64,000 nucleotides of DNA from Arthrobacter sp. Soil736 (GCF_001428005.1 NZ_LMSB01000001.1:235167-299166); one strand, 5' to 3'; shown: positions 1-8,343, counted from the first letter of the stretch. Numbers and translations are program-made. The notes: generated by a model not told the origin, from the sequence alone.

Positions 1-927
1 GCTCGTATCGTGGACGCCGACCAGTATGTCCACAACGTGACGTCGACGAAGCAGAACCTCAACAGTGCGGCGCGGGGCACGGCCAACAGCGGTCTGCTGT
101 TGCTCGCCGATGTGAACGCCACAAGCCGGTACTGGCACTCTTACGACGCCAGCGGCGGTGGTAGTGGTGATGATACGACGGCTCCGCCAAGCCCCACTCC
201 GTCCATCCACAGCGGGGCCGACGTCGTCGCTGCCGCATCCGACGGTGTGCTGTGGAACTACCCGGCAAACGGCCACGGCGGGTCCCAGCCCCGGGAAAAG
301 ATTGGCTCCGGCTGGTCCACCCTGGCCAAGGGGTTCGTGACGGACTGGAACAGCGACGGCGTCTTCGACCTCATCGCCCAGTGGCAGGACGGCCGCCTGA
401 GCTACTACGCCGGAAACTCCCGTGGCGGATTCGCCGCTGCCCGGGCCATCGGCACCGGCTGGGGCAGCTACCACGTCACCGTCGGCCGCTGGCGGAAAAC
501 CGACCAGTATCCGGGAATCCTTGCCTACGACGCCGCCGGGACCCTCTGGAACTACGGCAACAGTGCCGGATCATCGCTGTCACCCCGTGTCAAGACCGGA
601 ATCGGCTGGGGAGGCCTCTACCTCACCATGACCGACTTCGACCAGGACGGGGCGCAGGACCTCCTCGCCAAACGCACCGACGGCAGCATGGCGCTGTACC
701 GCTCCACCGGAACCGGCAGCTTCGTCTCCGAAGCCAGGCGCACGGTGGGCACCGGGTGGAACAGCATCAACAGCATCACCAGCGTGGCCGGATTCACCAC
801 GGGAAGCTCCGGGCTCATGAGCCGGCTCAGCGACGGCCGACTGGCCCACTACCCCTTCAGCCAGGGCACCTGGGGTGCCCGGACCATCGTCGGCTCGGGC
901 TGGAGCACCTACAACATCTTCCGCTAG
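1..927 (+). CDS. Secreted modular protein, C-terminal beta-propeller part (5' end outside window)
   Basis: The reading frame is open from base 1, so the N-terminus lies outside the window and no start can be chosen. About 50 residues of unrecognised sequence are followed by a Gly/Ser/Pro/Thr-rich linker (GGGSGDDTTAPPSPTP) and then four to five repeats of about 45-50 residues. The repeats end in GxGW (IGSGW, IGTGW, GIGWG, VGTGW, VGSGW) and include Asp-rich turns such as DWNSDG and DFDQDGAQD. This pattern is typical of FG-GAP/VCBS-like or tachylectin-like propellers on exported actinobacterial enzymes, where they bind carbohydrate or calcium. The catalytic part, if any, is not visible. Export is inferred from the family, not seen. 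Confidence 0.75.
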   Translation, partial: ARIVDADQYVHNVTSTKQNLNSAARGTANSGLLLLADVNATSRYWHSYDASGGGSGDDTTAPPSPTPSIHSGADVVAAASDGVLWNYPANGHGGSQPREKIGSGWSTLAKGFVTDWNSDGVFDLIAQWQDGRLSYYAGNSRGGFAAARAIGTGWGSYHVTVGRWRKTDQYPGILAYDAAGTLWNYGNSAGSSLSPRVKTGIGWGGLYLTMTDFDQDGAQDLLAKRTDGSMALYRSTGTGSFVSEARRTVGTGWNSINSITSVAGFTTGSSGLMSRLSDGRLAHYPFSQGTWGARTIVGSGWSTYNIFR

Positions 928-1420
928 GGCCGGCAAGGGCAGGGACACAAACCGAGCAGACCTCTGAAACTGACAAATAAGGGCTCCAGGCCGGCAGGTT
1001 CCCACCTTTGAGGAAGACTCCCTCACTAAGTCGTGAAGCTACAGGGCTGAGCAATCTCGATCAGAACGGATACGTCTCGACCTGCACACCCGTTTTCATC
1101 GCACACACCCCATCGAGCGTTCCTCAAACGGACACCCGCCATCTATCGCTGATAGAACACCGCCAAATACGGCTGCATTTCACATGTTTTGGCCGGCGCA
1201 GCAATGTCGCAGGTCAGCGGGGCGGATTCCCGTAGGGGGACCGGCTTACGGGCAGAGCTGCCTGCTGGTGCTTCAGCGTGGCAGCCACGTCATCGAAAGG
1301 GATCACTGTGGTGCTGCTCGCGGCGGCGGAGCTAGTGTGCGGACAGGCAGGTTTCCTCGCGTGGGTCGCACAATCCGGTGTCGTTCGAGGGATCATCATC
1401 GGCGCCACGCTACGGTGCGG
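928..1420. other. Intergenic stretch, no gene recognised
   Basis: About 490 bases follow the propeller gene. Short frames exist on both strands, but none has a convincing ribosome-binding site or a recognisable protein. It leads into a decayed transposition gene, so it is probably also degraded mobile DNA. Confidence 0.5.
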
Positions 1421-1616
1421 GATCTGTTGATCTACGAGTCCCGGCTGGAGTTGGCGCGTTTGCTGTTCGCGGACTTCAAGATGTGTCGGTGCGCCATATT
1501 GTGGCGCAACCGTTTCTGTAGAAGGTTGAGGTCGCCGGGGCGGTGCACAAGCGCATTCCGGACTATCTGCTGGCCACCGACGTGGGGCCGCTGGTGGTGG
1601 ATGTACTTCCCCGACC
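1421..1616 (+). pseudogene. TnsA-like transposase endonuclease subunit, remnant
   Basis: Translation gives LLIYESRLELARLLFADF, then, after a frame change near 1476-1482, VRHIVAQPFL, a TAG stop at 1519-1521 and IPDYLLATDVGPLVVDV. YESRLEL...QPF...HxPDYLL..xxxxVVDV is the order of conserved blocks in TnsA-type endonuclease subunits of Tn7-like heteromeric transposases, in which the Glu and Asp residues belong to a restriction-endonuclease fold. A frameshift, an in-frame stop and loss of both ends show it is dead. No TnsB/TnsC partner is visible. The family call rests on motif recognition only. Confidence 0.6.
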
Positions 1617-1633
1617 GCGCGGAGGAATCGCGC

Positions 1634-2197
1634 TCAGCGCCTCGTCTCGTACCTGGTCAGGACCACCCCGCCGGGAAACGTCCGCGTCTCCACCAAGTTC
1701 AGGTTCACCCAGCTATCCAGCGCGGTGAAGAACGGCGTGCCGCCGCCCACCAGGACCGGATGGGTCACGATCGTGTACTCGTCGATCAGCCCGGCCCGCA
1801 TGGCCGCCCCGGCGAGCGTTGCACCACCAACCCTCATCGGCTCGCCGTCCTCAGCCTTGAGCCGGGTGATCTCCGCGACCGCGTCGCCGGTGACCAGGCG
1901 GGCGTTCCAGTCGACCTTGTCGATCGTCGAGGAGAACACCACCTTCGGCGTGTCCCGCCAGTTCCGCGCGAACTCGATCTGCGCCGGGGTGGCATTGGGC
2001 TGCTGGTCGCCGGTCGGCCAGTGGGAACTCATGGCCTCCCACAGCTTGCGCCCATACAGCAACAGGCCGATCGCCCGCTCCTGATCGAGCCACCACTGAA
2101 ACAGCTCGTCGCTCGGCCCGCTCCACCCGAGGTCGTCGCCGGGCGCGGCGACGTAGCCATCCAGTGTCAGGTTCATGCCGTAGATCAGTTTCCGCAT
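1634..2197 (-). CDS. Dihydrofolate reductase / RibD C-terminal domain family protein
   Basis: 187 residues starting MRKLIYGMNLTLDGYVAAPG, typical of RibD-C/DHFR-like NADPH-dependent reductases (MxxSLDGxxA near the N-terminus, LxYGRxxxExM in the middle, GGGTPFF near the end). A frame extension to 2344 is possible, but the ATG at 2197 has GGAAGG just upstream and matches where these proteins usually begin. The physiological substrate is unknown for most members; they reduce pterin- or flavin-like compounds. It lies alone between two decayed regions, so it may have come in with transferred DNA. Confidence 0.85.
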   Translation of the reverse strand: MRKLIYGMNLTLDGYVAAPGDDLGWSGPSDELFQWWLDQERAIGLLLYGRKLWEAMSSHWPTGDQQPNATPAQIEFARNWRDTPKVVFSSTIDKVDWNARLVTGDAVAEITRLKAEDGEPMRVGGATLAGAAMRAGLIDEYTIVTHPVLVGGGTPFFTALDSWVNLNLVETRTFPGGVVLTRYETRR

Positions 2198-2306
2198 CAC
2201 GCCATGCCTTCCGTCAGTCGGTCTCCATAGCATAGACCGGCGCGGCGCGGGAAACTCATCGGTGCGGCCGAGGCTAGGAGTACGCCGAAGATAACGATGA
2301 TGACGT

Positions 2307-2665
2307 TTATTGGCAGTGCTTCTTGTAGTAGTTGAGGGCGTCATGGAAGTCTGTCGTCCCGCACATGATCAGCAGCATCCTGTCCCTCATGGCGCCATCG
2401 TGTCTGCCAATGATCTGGATGCCATAGCCTTCGGTCCTCGTTTCAACTGAGCTGTCCGGTGAGGGTTCCCTTCCGGGCGCTCAATGACGTGCTGACTTCG
2501 CAAATGGCGGGATCTCTCCTCTGCAATCTTGAGCTTGACTCGGTGAACACCTGCCTCAGTACGCCCAAAGTGTACGTATTCCGTCTTCTGAAGCGGTCCA
2601 TATCAACGTAGTTCCTCCCAAGGGCGCTTGAAATGGCGTAAAGAAACCGTGCGGCAGCTCAACAA
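2307..2665 (-). pseudogene. Unrecognised protein remnant with frameshift
   Basis: Two adjoining reverse-strand frames read like protein. The first (about 2665-2443) includes NYVDMDRFRRRNTYTLGVL and ends at a TGA at 2445-2443. The second continues in another frame with GYGIQIIGRHDGAMRDRM and DFHDALNYYKKHCQ and stops at 2309-2307. The join near 2440 looks like a frameshift. I do not recognise the family. Both parts fall below usual gene-calling length. It could instead be two tiny ORFs or chance. Confidence 0.3.
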
Positions 2666-2698
2666 CAAACCGGGCAGAACAGGCACTTTCTACAGAGA

Positions 2699-2964
2699 AT
2701 GATCAACGACATCACGAGCACCTACGTCGTGAGGGTCTCCGGAGACTCCATGGAACAGGCCGGCATCAGCGACGGCGACGAACTGATCGTCAACCGTGCG
2801 TGGTGGCGGTCCTGGACGGCGAACTCACCGTCAAACGCCTCAGGATCACGGCCGCCGGAGTGGTGCTCCAGGCCGCCAATCCGCTGTACCCGGACATCCG
2901 GGTTCCGGCCCTGGCCGAGCTCACCGTCTGGGGCGTGGCCACGAGGTGCCTGCACCATGTCTAG
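2699..2964 (+). pseudogene. UmuD-like S24 peptidase, truncated and frameshifted
   Basis: The frame from 2699 reads TSTYVVRVSGDSMEQAGISD (Ser of GDSM is the S24 nucleophile) and GDELIVNR. Near 2797 the frame changes, and the rest of a UmuD-like protein continues as VVAVLDGELTVKRLRITAAG (Lys of VKR is the usual general base) to a TAG at 2962-2964. A small deletion between NR and VVAV explains the shift. The N-terminal cleavage region is also missing. UmuD-type proteins self-cleave in the SOS response and work with a UmuC-type polymerase. The nearest Y-family polymerase (5164-6237) is of DinB type and not adjacent. The remnant cannot give a working product without recoding. Confidence 0.7.
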
Positions 2965-3002
2965 GGGCGGAATTGCATTGAGGGTCCGCGTGCGAGGCAC
3001 GT

Positions 3003-3500
3003 TCAGAGGAGCCGCACCATGCGGATCTCTCGCACGCCGTCCTCTACATTCGCGGTCCCGTCCGCCACGAACCCGTGCTTGCGATAGAACGCCTGCGCCC
3101 GAGGATTCGGATCGGCGACCCAGAGCGCTGCCGAATCGTGCGGGCCGATGACGGCATCCAGGAGGGCAGCCCCGGCACCGGTCCCATGCTCAGCTGCAAC
3201 GACGTACAACACATACAGCTGCGTGCCCCACTGCGACTCGGAGCTCCGCGAGGGCCCCGCCATCGCGATCCCGATAACTTCGCCGTCGCGCTCGGCCACC
3301 GCGACGCGGTTCGCGCGGTAGCGCTCACCGCTGAGCATGGCAGTCCAGAACCGTTCCCGGGCGGCGGGCAACCCCGGGTCGTCGAGGACGTGGTCCGCCA
3401 TCACGCCGCGGTACGTCTCACGCCACGACCGCACATTCACGCGCGCCATCTCGGCAGCGTCCTCGACGCGCGCATGACGAACCCTCACCGCGGCATCCAT
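3003..3500 (-). CDS. GNAT family N-acetyltransferase
   Basis: 165 residues from the ATG at 3500 (MDAAVRVRHARVEDAAEMAR). The order is a GNAT fold: N-terminal RxRxARxEDAxxxARV, central GEVIGIAMAGPS strand, acetyl-CoA loop region VVAAEHGTGAGAALLDAVIG (a variant of R/QxxGxG/A) and C-terminal NPRAQAFYRKHGFVADG, the usual NxxAxxFYxxxGF signature. It would transfer acetyl from acetyl-CoA to an amine; the substrate cannot be told. The frame runs on upstream to 3725, but that part has no family resemblance. Confidence 0.88.
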   Translation of the reverse strand: MDAAVRVRHARVEDAAEMARVNVRSWRETYRGVMADHVLDDPGLPAARERFWTAMLSGERYRANRVAVAERDGEVIGIAMAGPSRSSESQWGTQLYVLYVVAAEHGTGAGAALLDAVIGPHDSAALWVADPNPRAQAFYRKHGFVADGTANVEDGVREIRMVRLL

Positions 3501-4223
3501 AGCCGAAACTCTACCGAGAGCGGCGGTCGGTCCGATGGCCGAATGCCGTGCCTCACCGACGATTCGCAGGCAGGTTGGAACGCCGACGGGTGCTGGCGGA
3601 AAGGTGTGCCGTGAACGCTGAAACATTTGCTCATACGCCAGATGCCAGCAGCGCCACGCTGAGTCAGCACGGAGGGAACAGCGCAGAAATGAAAAACGCG
3701 CCATACACATGAGTCCCGGTCCCAAATAGTGCTCCGGAGGCGAAGGCCCTGGGGATCGGGAGAGGCGAGCCCTGGGTTCAAGCCGGCCCCCGGGCCAAGG
3801 AATAGGGTCTCGTGACCCGGTCCAGCAACTACGAGTTGTACGGGGACATCAGCGCCCGGGTAATGAACCGTGCTGGGACGCTACTCGGCCTGGCTGGGGG
3901 TCTACATTCTGTACCCACAAAGCTGTTGTTGGAGGTCTCGGGGACCCTCGAGCGCTTCGACTTTCTTCTGGATCAGATGCTAATTAGCACGCCGCACAGG
4001 CCGCGGATCCCCCTGTCGTGCTCACCGCCGGCAAGCCGGGCAACGACACTGCCGGACCGATTCCGCGGAACCGTGCCGTGCGAGTCCAAGACAAGCCTGT
4101 CCCCACGCCCTGCTTTATCTGCATCTATCTCAAAAACAAGATAATCATCGATAGTTCCGGATAGAGCGACGGTCCCGCCAGACAGAGGCCTACGCCAGAG
4201 TCGACCCGATCGCTGAACAGGGC
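3501..4223. other. Gene-poor stretch, nothing recognised
   Basis: About 720 bases with only weak frames. The longest (3812-4144, plus strand) has atypical composition and no recognisable motif. The region matches the decayed character of the first 6.5 kb. Confidence 0.45.
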
Positions 4224-4385
4224 ATGCGGGAAGGCGTTCGGCTTTGCATGGCGAAGGCTGGCTACGATTGCAGTCCGCCGAGCTCGGACCTGACGCTGGA
4301 CCTCAACGGAGCCATCGGATTCAAGCGGCTCACGGTCGATGCTGCCAAAGCAAGCGGCTACGCCTGCACCGGCCCGCAGGCGTAG
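4224..4385 (+). CDS. Small hypothetical ORF (53 aa), possible remnant
   Basis: ATG at 4224, TAG at 4383-4385. The frame is open upstream to a stop at 4152-4154 (EAYARVDPIAEQG before the Met). The product has two Cys near LCMAKAGYDCSP and a C-terminal GYACTGPQA. It reads more like protein than its surroundings but has no clear ribosome-binding site and no family I know. It could be the C-terminal remnant of a larger gene. Confidence 0.3.
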   Translation: MREGVRLCMAKAGYDCSPPSSDLTLDLNGAIGFKRLTVDAAKASGYACTGPQA

Positions 4386-4757
4386 CGTCGGCGACCGCAG
4401 CTCGAGTTTGCGGTGCCGCCGCCCCCTTCGGGGAACCCTCAGCGGGGCGTCGCGCCCGTCTTGGGTTCCGCAACAGAGAGACATGACGACTGTCATTATC
4501 GGAACGGTAGATCACCCACCGATAGGGGCAATATCCCCGAAGTCCACTTTGACGGGGCAGCCAACTGCCTCCGAATGCGAGCCAGCAGCTGGCAGATCGC
4601 CGGCGTCTGGATCTCCGCCGCTGCCCTGCTGATCGCTGCCGTCAGGGCCGCCGTCGATCTGTGGCTGCTGTTCACGTAAGGGCCCGTTCCATGCAGGTGG
4701 CGGGGCGTAGGGTGATTCCAGGAGGCTGTGAACTAATGTACTGGGGGTTGGGGACGC

Positions 4758-4889
4758 ATGCAGCTGTCTTTGAATGTCGATGAAATGCCGACACTGGTCG
4801 TCCATGCCAGGAACGGCGAAGAGATTCCGCAGGTCGTGAGTACCGCGGCCGCAGAGCTGCTGGGCCGGAACCAGGAAGATCTGCCATGA
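4758..4889 (+). CDS. Small hypothetical protein (43 aa), coupled to next gene
   Basis: ATG at 4758 follows a G-rich stretch (GGGGTTGGGG) that could act as a ribosome-binding site. The product MQLSLNVDEMPTLVVHARNG... ends in TGA at 4887-4889, overlapping the next ATG by four bases (ATGA), a classic sign of translational coupling. The product is hydrophilic and has no recognised domain. Because of the coupling I regard it as real, possibly working with the following 87-aa protein. Confidence 0.5.
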   Translation: MQLSLNVDEMPTLVVHARNGEEIPQVVSTAAAELLGRNQEDLP

Positions 4890-5149
4890 CTAACTATCGC
4901 GACCTGGCCCAGGCTAAAGCCGGAGCCGCCCTCCAGGAGTTTCTCGACGAACGCGGCCCGGCACTGGCGCAACTCCTGGAGCGCTTGCTGGCCGACGGCC
5001 AAGACCCGGATGCGCTCCTCGACGGCACCTTCGAGAGCCTCGTTCCCCTGTGGCGGTGTTCGGCGGCGCTGGAATTCAAAGAAGGTCAGGAGGCAGCAGG
5101 CTCAGCGGCCAAGCTTGGTGGAGAGCCGATGCTTGCCAGGGATGTTTAG
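4886..5149 (+). CDS. Hypothetical protein (87 aa) upstream of the DinB-type polymerase
   Basis: Starts at the ATG overlapping the stop of the 43-aa ORF and stops 14 bases before the polymerase start, so the three genes look like one operon. The sequence is alpha-helical in character (AQAKAGAALQEFLDERGPAL, LAQLLERLLADG), acidic and without membrane segments. I do not recognise the family. The frame of the polymerase gene is also open through this region (from 5050), so the end of this ORF overlaps a longer but less likely polymerase start. Confidence 0.5.
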   Translation: MTNYRDLAQAKAGAALQEFLDERGPALAQLLERLLADGQDPDALLDGTFESLVPLWRCSAALEFKEGQEAAGSAAKLGGEPMLARDV

Positions 5150-5163
5150 GGCAGACTGGTGGC

Positions 5164-6237
5164 GTGAGCGGAATCCGGTGGGTGCTGCACGTCGATCTCG
5201 ACCAGTTCATCGCGGCGGTCGAAGTGCTCCGGCGGCCGGAGCTTGCGGGCAAGCCGATCATTGTCGGCGGTCGGGGCGACCCCACGGAACGAGCTGTGGT
5301 GTCGACCGCATCCTACGAAGCCAGGGCGTTCGGCGTGGGTTCCGGAATGCCCTTACGCATTGCGGCCCGGAAAGTGCCCGACGCCGTGATCCTGCCCGTC
5401 GATCGGGAGGCTTACCTCGCGGCGTCTGAAACGGTGATGGCTACCCTGCGCGCGCAGCCCGGCGCCACCGTGCAGGTGCTGGGTTGGGATGAAGCCTTTA
5501 TAGGTACTGAGACAGAGAATCCGGAAGCCTACGCCCGGCAGGTGCAGGCCGCTGTCCTGAAGCGCACGCAGCTGCATTGCAGCGTAGGCATCGGCGACAC
5601 CTTGGTCCGAGCCAAGGTCGCCACCGGTTTCGGCAAGCCGGCCGGCGTCTTCCGTCTCACTGCCGGGAACTGGCTCGAGGTCATGGGCAGTCGGCCCACC
5701 AAGGACCTGTGGGGCGTCGGAACCAAAGTGTCGGGCCGGCTGGCCAAACTCGGCATCAACACAGTCGCCGAGCTCGCCGCGTCCGACCCCCAAGACCTGG
5801 TCCCGGAGTTCGGCCCGAAGATGGGTCCTTGGTACGCGGAGCTCGGACGCGGGGACGGCGCCAGCGTTGTGGACGACACCCCGTGGGTTGCCCGCGGGCA
5901 TAGCCGTGAGACCACCTTCCAGCGGGACCTGACCGAGCCCGCCCAGGTGGACGACGCCGTGAGGGAGCTGACAGCGCGTGTCCTTGAGGATGTTGTGGCC
6001 GAAGGACGGCCCGTGGTTGGGCTGACCCTCAAGGTTCGGTACGCGCCGTTCTTCACTAAGACCCACGCGAGGAAGATTCCCGAGACATTCGACCGGAACG
6101 AAATCCTCGCGCGGGCTTTGGACCTCGCAGCCGGAATCGAAGCGGGCCGTCCGATCCGACTCCTAGGCCTGCGGGCCGAAATGGCAATGCCCGACGATGC
6201 CCGAAAGGGACATACGCCGACGCGCGGCGGTTGGTGA
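5164..6237 (+). CDS. dinB: Y-family DNA polymerase (DinB / Pol IV type)
   Basis: 357 residues from GTG 5164 (VSGIRWVLHVDLDQFIAAVE). Catalytic motifs are present: HVDLDQF (metal-binding Asp), SYEARAFGVGSGMP, VLGWDEAF at about residues 105-113 (acidic pair), SVGIGDTLVRAKVATGFGKP, the thumb VxGRLAKLGINTVAEL and the little-finger domain to the C-terminus. It would carry out translesion synthesis of damaged DNA. The upstream frame to 5050 lacks family residues. It is last in a possible three-gene operon. No SOS box was recognised upstream. Length fits the family. Confidence 0.93.
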   Translation: MSGIRWVLHVDLDQFIAAVEVLRRPELAGKPIIVGGRGDPTERAVVSTASYEARAFGVGSGMPLRIAARKVPDAVILPVDREAYLAASETVMATLRAQPGATVQVLGWDEAFIGTETENPEAYARQVQAAVLKRTQLHCSVGIGDTLVRAKVATGFGKPAGVFRLTAGNWLEVMGSRPTKDLWGVGTKVSGRLAKLGINTVAELAASDPQDLVPEFGPKMGPWYAELGRGDGASVVDDTPWVARGHSRETTFQRDLTEPAQVDDAVRELTARVLEDVVAEGRPVVGLTLKVRYAPFFTKTHARKIPETFDRNEILARALDLAAGIEAGRPIRLLGLRAEMAMPDDARKGHTPTRGGW

Positions 6238-6254
6238 CGGCGTCGCTCCCTTCC

Positions 6255-6467
6255 TTACCAGCGCGGATGAATCGCTTCGCGGAAGTAACGGTCGTAGATG
6301 TCCAGTGCGCCGGTGGCAAGCCCGGTGCCGACGTCGTACATCGCTCCCGCCGCAGCGTTTGCCCTAGCCTGCGCCGCGGAACGGGCACCGGGGAAGACCG
6401 TGGTGACGCCGTCCTGCGCGATCACCCACGCGAGGGCTGCTTGCGCAGTGGTGACGCCGTCGGGCAC
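6255..6467 (-). pseudogene. Aldo/keto reductase, C-terminal remnant
   Basis: The frame reads GVTTAQAALAWVIAQDGVTT, VFPGARSAAQARANAAAG and ALDIYDRYFREAIHPRW. This is the end of an aldo/keto reductase: the AQxALAWxxxxxxVTTxxPGARxxxQxxxN block binds NADPH phosphate. The catalytic Asp-Tyr-Lys-His part is missing, and no upstream sequence in the window supplies it. It converges on the polymerase gene, whose stop is 18 bases away. Confidence 0.65.
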
Positions 6468-6542
6468 CAGGCCGCTGGGATGAACTGCCCGTCGTCCGGG
6501 CAGCCTGAACTGGTTGGGCCTAACTCTGCGCGGGAGGCGCCG

Positions 6543-6743
6543 TCAGTCCACAAACTCGGACTGGGTCTCGATGAAATCCCACTCGGATTCGGTCAGAACC
6601 GCCTGCGGCGTGTCCGGATGCGGACCGCCCGCTTCGGCGATTCCTTGCATCACGAACAGCGGAAGCTCTCCGGCCCGAAGGTTTTCCCGCAGCCACTCCT
6701 TGCTTTTCAGGTCCAGATCCAGCCACCACATGTATATCTCCAT
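6543..6743 (-). CDS. Small hypothetical protein (66 aa)
   Basis: MEIYMWWLDLDLKSKEWLRENL... to TESEWDFIETQSEFVD. It is acidic, rich in Trp and Leu, soluble, and has no recognised domain. The composition is regular and protein-like, and no other good frame covers the stretch. The start codon at 6743 lacks a strong ribosome-binding site, and no operon partner is evident. Confidence 0.55.
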   Translation of the reverse strand: MEIYMWWLDLDLKSKEWLRENLRAGELPLFVMQGIAEAGGPHPDTPQAVLTESEWDFIETQSEFVD

Positions 6744-6918
6744 GCCACGCCGCCTCTCTACGTCTCAACGCTAGGCCCGCCGTCCGCCGGATTCAAGGGA
6801 AAACGGCACCGGGCCAGGACGACTTACATCTCCGGCCGCCACGTGCGAACGTGGCGGCAAAGTGCCTGACCCCGCTGGAAGTCTGGTTATTCATCAGGTG
6901 CCGGGCACACAATAAAGT

Positions 6919-7425
6919 ATGTCTCCAGAGCGCTTCAGCGGCCCCCCTCCCCTGCTCGTGGGCGTAGTGCCCGGCCAGCATCCCGAGGTTCTCCAGACAG
7001 CCGCCGAACTGGCCCAAAAGCTTTCCGTCCCTCTGCTCTGCGCCTACGTTGACGAGGCAAGCTACCTCGTGGAGTGGGACCCGGCGCGCTCCGCGCACCG
7101 TCTCTCGCTCCATCCGGACAAGAACGACGACGACATCCGGTCCCTGACGAATGATCTCAAGTCCGCGATCGGCTCCGCCGTGCGGAGCGCCTCACTCGAA
7201 TGGACGCTCCGGACACTCGCCGGCGATCCGGCCCGAGCCCTCGGGCGGCTCGCGGCAGAGGTCAACGCACCAATGATCATTGTGGGAACCCCCGAGCGGG
7301 GCTTCGGCCACCGTATTACAGAGCTCCTCAATGGCTCTGTGGCCGCCTGGCTCACCCACCACCAGAGCCGCCCTGTGATGGTGGTGCCGTTCAGGATGGC
7401 CGCCCACGAGGACCGGCCGGAATGA
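6919..7425 (+). CDS. Universal stress protein (UspA) domain protein
   Basis: 168 residues, one Usp domain: an N-terminal beta strand PLLVGVVPGQHPEVLQTAAE, a middle helix region, WTLRTLAGDPARALGRLAAE, then the nucleotide-loop block MIIVGTPERGFGHRITELLNGSVAAWLTHH followed by RPVMVVP. The last block corresponds to the G-2x-G-9x-G-(S/T) ATP-binding pattern, here GTPERGFGHRITELLNGS. Such proteins respond to starvation, hypoxia or redox stress. It is a single gene with its own terminator region downstream. Confidence 0.88.
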   Translation: MSPERFSGPPPLLVGVVPGQHPEVLQTAAELAQKLSVPLLCAYVDEASYLVEWDPARSAHRLSLHPDKNDDDIRSLTNDLKSAIGSAVRSASLEWTLRTLAGDPARALGRLAAEVNAPMIIVGTPERGFGHRITELLNGSVAAWLTHHQSRPVMVVPFRMAAHEDRPE

Positions 7426-7563
7426 CTCAGCGGCCATTGAAACCGGCTTAGATCCGGCCCCGCGAAAGTAAAGTGAAAGTAGTTATTCGAGGTGGTGGCA
7501 AACACCGTTACCGGCACGTAAGCTGGTGAGCGCAGGCTGACCAAAGGACCTGCCTCAAAGACC

Positions 7564-7607
7564 GCTCCGGAGTGCGTATCCCCCAATAACGCACTCCGGA
7601 GCTTTTT
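7564..7607 (+). terminator. Rho-independent terminator
   Basis: GCTCCGGAGTGCGTAT pairs with ATAACGCACTCCGGAGC across a C-rich loop and is followed by TTTTT. It lies between the stress protein gene and csoR and insulates the copper operon. Confidence 0.85.
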
Positions 7608-7641
7608 AATACCCGCCTGCCACTTACTGCTCCCCCAGGCG

Positions 7642-7668
7642 TTGACTGATACCCCCTAGGGGTATAGC
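7642..7668 (+). promoter_or_regulatory. csoR promoter with CsoR operator
   Basis: A -35-like TTGACT (7642-7647) and a -10-like TATAGC (7663-7668) flank the palindromic ATACCCCCTAGGGGTAT (7649-7665). ACCCC-TAGGGGT palindromes are the known operator type of copper-sensing CsoR proteins, and here it fills the promoter spacer. Copper binding to CsoR would release it and switch on csoR-copZ-copA. The -10 ends only eight bases before the ATG at 7677, so the mRNA may be leaderless. Confidence 0.85.
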
Positions 7669-7676
7669 TTGAGGTC

Positions 7677-8024
7677 ATGAGCATTCCCGAAAACCAGCCG
7701 CCTGAGGCAGTGACCGGAGAGTCGCCGCCGCAGCATGGCTACACCGCGGACAAAGATGCCTACCTGCGAAGGCTCCGGCGGATCGAGGGCCAGGTCCGGG
7801 GTATCGCGCGGATGGTGGAGGAAGACAAGTACTGCATCGACATCCTGACGCAGGTTTCGGCCGTCACCAAGGCGTTGCACGCCGTGAGCCTCGGCCTCGT
7901 GGAGGAACACATCGGCCACTGCGTCATAGGGGCGGCCTCCGAACCGGACCCCGCCCTGCGCGCCGAGGCGATCGACATCAAAGTGAAGGAGGCGGCAGAC
8001 GCAATCGGGCGCCTGCTGCGGTAA
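7677..8024 (+). CDS. csoR: Copper-sensing transcriptional repressor CsoR
   Basis: 115 residues. The conserved core DAYLRRLRRIEGQVRGIARMVEEDKYCIDIL is followed by the Cu(I) ligands Cys53, His78 and Cys82 (C-x24-H-x3-C), the CsoR signature. The protein is an all-helical DNA-binding repressor released by Cu(I). It is the first gene of an operon with copZ and copA and sits behind a matching GC-rich palindrome. The N-terminal 20 residues are a disordered extension. The GAGG directly before the ATG is too close to serve as a normal ribosome-binding site. Confidence 0.95.
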   Translation: MSIPENQPPEAVTGESPPQHGYTADKDAYLRRLRRIEGQVRGIARMVEEDKYCIDILTQVSAVTKALHAVSLGLVEEHIGHCVIGAASEPDPALRAEAIDIKVKEAADAIGRLLR

Positions 8025-8086
8025 CGGCAAAACCCACTACCCATCCCGCTGACCCACCCCGTCAGCGCGTCAACAAGGAGCCATTC

Positions 8087-8317
8087 ATGAGCACGATTTC
8101 CACCACAGTCCACGTCTCCGGAATGACGTGCGGGCACTGCATGTCGGCCGTCAGTGAAGAGCTCGAATCGCTGGCCGGCGTCGAGGACATCGCCGTCGAT
8201 CTCAATGCCGGCGGAGTCTCCACGGTCACCATCACGTCCACCCAGGAGCTCTCGCCGTCCGAGATCGGCGAGGCAGTGGCCGAAGCGGGCTACCTTGTGG
8301 TGGCCAACGAGGCGTGA
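8087..8317 (+). CDS. copZ: Copper chaperone CopZ-like HMA domain protein
   Basis: 76 residues with one heavy-metal-associated domain. VSGMTCGHCMSAVSEELESL carries Cys15 and Cys18 of the MxCxxC Cu(I) site, and the beta-alpha-beta-beta-alpha-beta fold ends at EIGEAVAEAGYLVV. AAGGAG lies nine bases upstream of the ATG. It would carry Cu(I) in the cytoplasm to CopA and CsoR. It lies between csoR (62 bases upstream) and copA (26 bases downstream), so it is surely part of the copper operon. Confidence 0.94.
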   Translation: MSTISTTVHVSGMTCGHCMSAVSEELESLAGVEDIAVDLNAGGVSTVTITSTQELSPSEIGEAVAEAGYLVVANEA

Positions 8318-8343
8318 GCCGGGCTGACAGGGCAGGAGCCACG

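Noticed and set aside
3774..3800. GGTTCAAGCC resembling a tRNA T-arm
   Set aside because: No matching acceptor, D or anticodon arms in the preceding bases.
7480..7563. Possible small RNA ahead of the terminator at 7564-7607
   Set aside because: The hairpin has a C-rich loop, but I could not match a promoter or a known RNA family; left as a terminator only.
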